The position numbers and the translations under genes were made by a program. The notes beneath the pieces are model-generated. The model was not told the origin of the DNA, did no database searches, and saw nothing but the letters and a program-made list of their open reading frames with translations. From an uncultured Clostridia bacterium (GTDB taxonomy: Bacteria > Bacillota > Clostridia > Christensenellales > Borkfalkiaceae): a DNA stretch of 7,701 nt. Below, piece by piece: positions 6,918 through 7,701 of the stretch; position 1 is the stretch's first letter; every line of letters begins with the position of its first letter. Location: assembly GCA_944354085.1 (NCBI GenBank), contig CALVPW010000065.1:1-7701 (forward strand), in the 5' to 3' direction.

Positions 6918-7519
6918 CGGAGGAACGCGCCGTTGCCGACTTCTTTCAGGGGAGCGCGCGCACGCTGTGGATCGTCGCACTCGTTCTCTCCGCCGTCGTT
7001 GCGGCGGCAGGGTTTTCGCTCGCCATCCTTCTCCCGCCGCGCGGGGAGGATATCGCGCTGAACATCCTGCTCGGCGTCTTTGGGACGATGGGGGCGGCGG
7101 TGCTCGTCGTTTGCCTTGCTACGCTCAAACTCCGCACGTCCAAATGGGTCGCCGACGCGGCGGGCGTCTCCTACCACTGTCTGGGCAGGAAGCGGACGAC
7201 GCTTTTGTGGAAGGAGATGAAGGAGGCAGGCTATCTCAAATTCTCCGTGCCGCAAAAGGGGCGGGCGGCGTACTATCTGTATTGGTCGGCGGAGGCGCTC
7301 TCTTCGCGGCGCGCCTTGAAGGGCGGCGAAACGACAGAGCCAAAACGCTGCATCGGAAGGTATAACGCAAAGGGCGCAAAGATCGTTTTGTATCCGCTTG
7401 CCGCATACGCGCCCCAAGAGGATGCGCTCAGCGCAGGGACGCGGGAGCATTTCCCGCATCCCATGAAGCATCCCGAACTTTTGCAGCGCGCCCAAGAGGC
7501 GGCGGAGCGTCCCGTATGA
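6914..7519 (+). CDS. Membrane protein with two N-terminal helices, unknown function
   Basis: 201 residues. ATG 6914 overlaps the previous stop by four bases (ATGA), with AAGGGGG at 6901-6907 as a good ribosome site, so it is the third gene of the operon. Two hydrophobic segments (about 17-40 and 48-71), joined by a short loop with P41, P42, R43 and E45, form a hairpin; the remaining 130 residues are soluble. The stretch from 76 to about 112, with a D-x-x-GVSYHC strand and LLWKEMKEAG, resembles the strand-then-helix start of bacterial PH-like domains (inferred by eye, weak). The C-terminal 60 residues are polar, with prolines and histidines and no motif I recognise. Co-translation with the Fe-S activase pair suggests a functional or assembly link at the membrane, but this rests on context alone. 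The 3' end of the gene doubles as the terminator stem. Confidence 0.75.
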   Translation: MTEERAVADFFQGSARTLWIVALVLSAVVAAAGFSLAILLPPRGEDIALNILLGVFGTMGAAVLVVCLATLKLRTSKWVADAAGVSYHCLGRKRTTLLWKEMKEAGYLKFSVPQKGRAAYYLYWSAEALSSRRALKGGETTEPKRCIGRYNAKGAKIVLYPLAAYAPQEDALSAGTREHFPHPMKHPELLQRAQEAAERPV

Positions 7520-7534
7520 GCGGGGCGTTTTTTT
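7508..7534 (+). terminator. Operon terminator overlapping the last stop codon
   Basis: CGTCCCG (7508-7514) pairs with CGGGGCG (7521-7527), seven pairs including one G-T wobble, followed by seven T (7528-7534). The six-base loop (7515-7520) contains the TGA stop (7517-7519), so the last codons of the membrane protein gene form the left arm. Confidence 0.85.
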
Positions 7535-7539
7535 ATATC

Positions 7540-7567
7540 AAAAAAAACCGCAGATATACGTCTGCGG
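7540..7567 (-). terminator. Rho-independent terminator of the tRNA transcript
   Basis: Read on the minus strand, CCGCAGA (7567-7561) pairs with TCTGCGG (7554-7548) around a six-base loop and is followed by eight T (A at 7540-7547 on the + strand). It ends the minus-strand tRNA transcript, five bases from the operon's own T tract, so the two units are convergent with back-to-back terminators. Confidence 0.85.
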
Positions 7568-7581
7568 AAAATACAAAGGAA

Positions 7582-7637
7582 AAACCCCACACGTCGGCGC
7601 ATAGCGGACGGACCATTCGGCACGACATACAGGGTTT
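7582..7637 (-). other. Long stem-loop in the tRNA 3' trailer
   Basis: Immediately after the tRNA (two bases, GC, past the encoded CCA), the minus-strand transcript can form an uninterrupted 15-bp stem: AAACCCTGTATGTCG (7637-7623) with CGACGTGTGGGGTTT (7596-7582), around a 26-base loop (7622-7597). Four of the pairs are G-U wobbles, which would be A-C mismatches in the opposite strand, so the fold belongs to the minus transcript. Two more U follow the stem, so it might be a weak first terminator, a processing signal or a small RNA. It lies upstream of the clear terminator at 7567-7540. Confidence 0.5.
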
Positions 7638-7639
7638 GC

Positions 7640-7701
<62 letters not shown>

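Overview
The window looks like a stretch of chromosome from an anaerobic, spore-forming Clostridia-type Firmicute with a fairly GC-rich genome (G/C dominate third codon positions by eye; exact GC not computed). Three things point there: a recognisable SpoIIID sporulation regulator, a citrate/homocitrate/isopropylmalate-synthase-family enzyme that resembles the (Re)-citrate synthases of strict anaerobes, and a large ATP-dependent 2-hydroxyacyl-CoA-dehydratase-type activase system. The genus cannot be fixed from sequence alone; an uncultured gut lineage is a guess. No mobile element, CRISPR array or phage gene is visible, and no gap without a gene exceeds about 130 bases.

Layout: (1) 2-769, 3' part of a DRE-TIM metallolyase, probably (Re)-citrate synthase, closed by a strong hairpin terminator. 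(2) 835-1263, a self-contained unit: perfect-consensus promoter, a small palindrome at the predicted mRNA 5' end, a 110-residue three-helix membrane protein of unknown function, and a terminator. (3) 1269-2225, a YitT-family membrane protein with an extended -10 promoter and no obvious terminator. (4) 2232-2625, spoIIID, preceded by a good candidate for a sigma-E promoter and followed by a terminator. (5) 2639-7534, a three-gene operon with a strong promoter carrying a 10-bp direct repeat: a 977-residue double activase, a 428-residue dehydratase-like protein and a 201-residue membrane protein. Both junctions are 4-base ATGA overlaps, and the operon ends at a terminator whose loop contains the last stop codon. 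(6) On the minus strand, a tRNA-Val(GAC) gene cut by the window edge, followed by a long structured trailer and its own terminator, convergent with the operon.

The most interesting element is the operon. The first protein has two activase (BcrAD_BadFG/HgdC-type) domains in tandem, each keeping both cluster cysteines at exactly the same 39-residue spacing, so one polypeptide could form by itself the [4Fe-4S]-bridged ATPase that is normally a homodimer. Together the first and second genes match, in order and total size, what I recall as a single protein of about 1400 residues in many Clostridia; here it is split by a coupled stop/start. Its substrate is unknown, and the linked membrane protein adds a possible membrane component.
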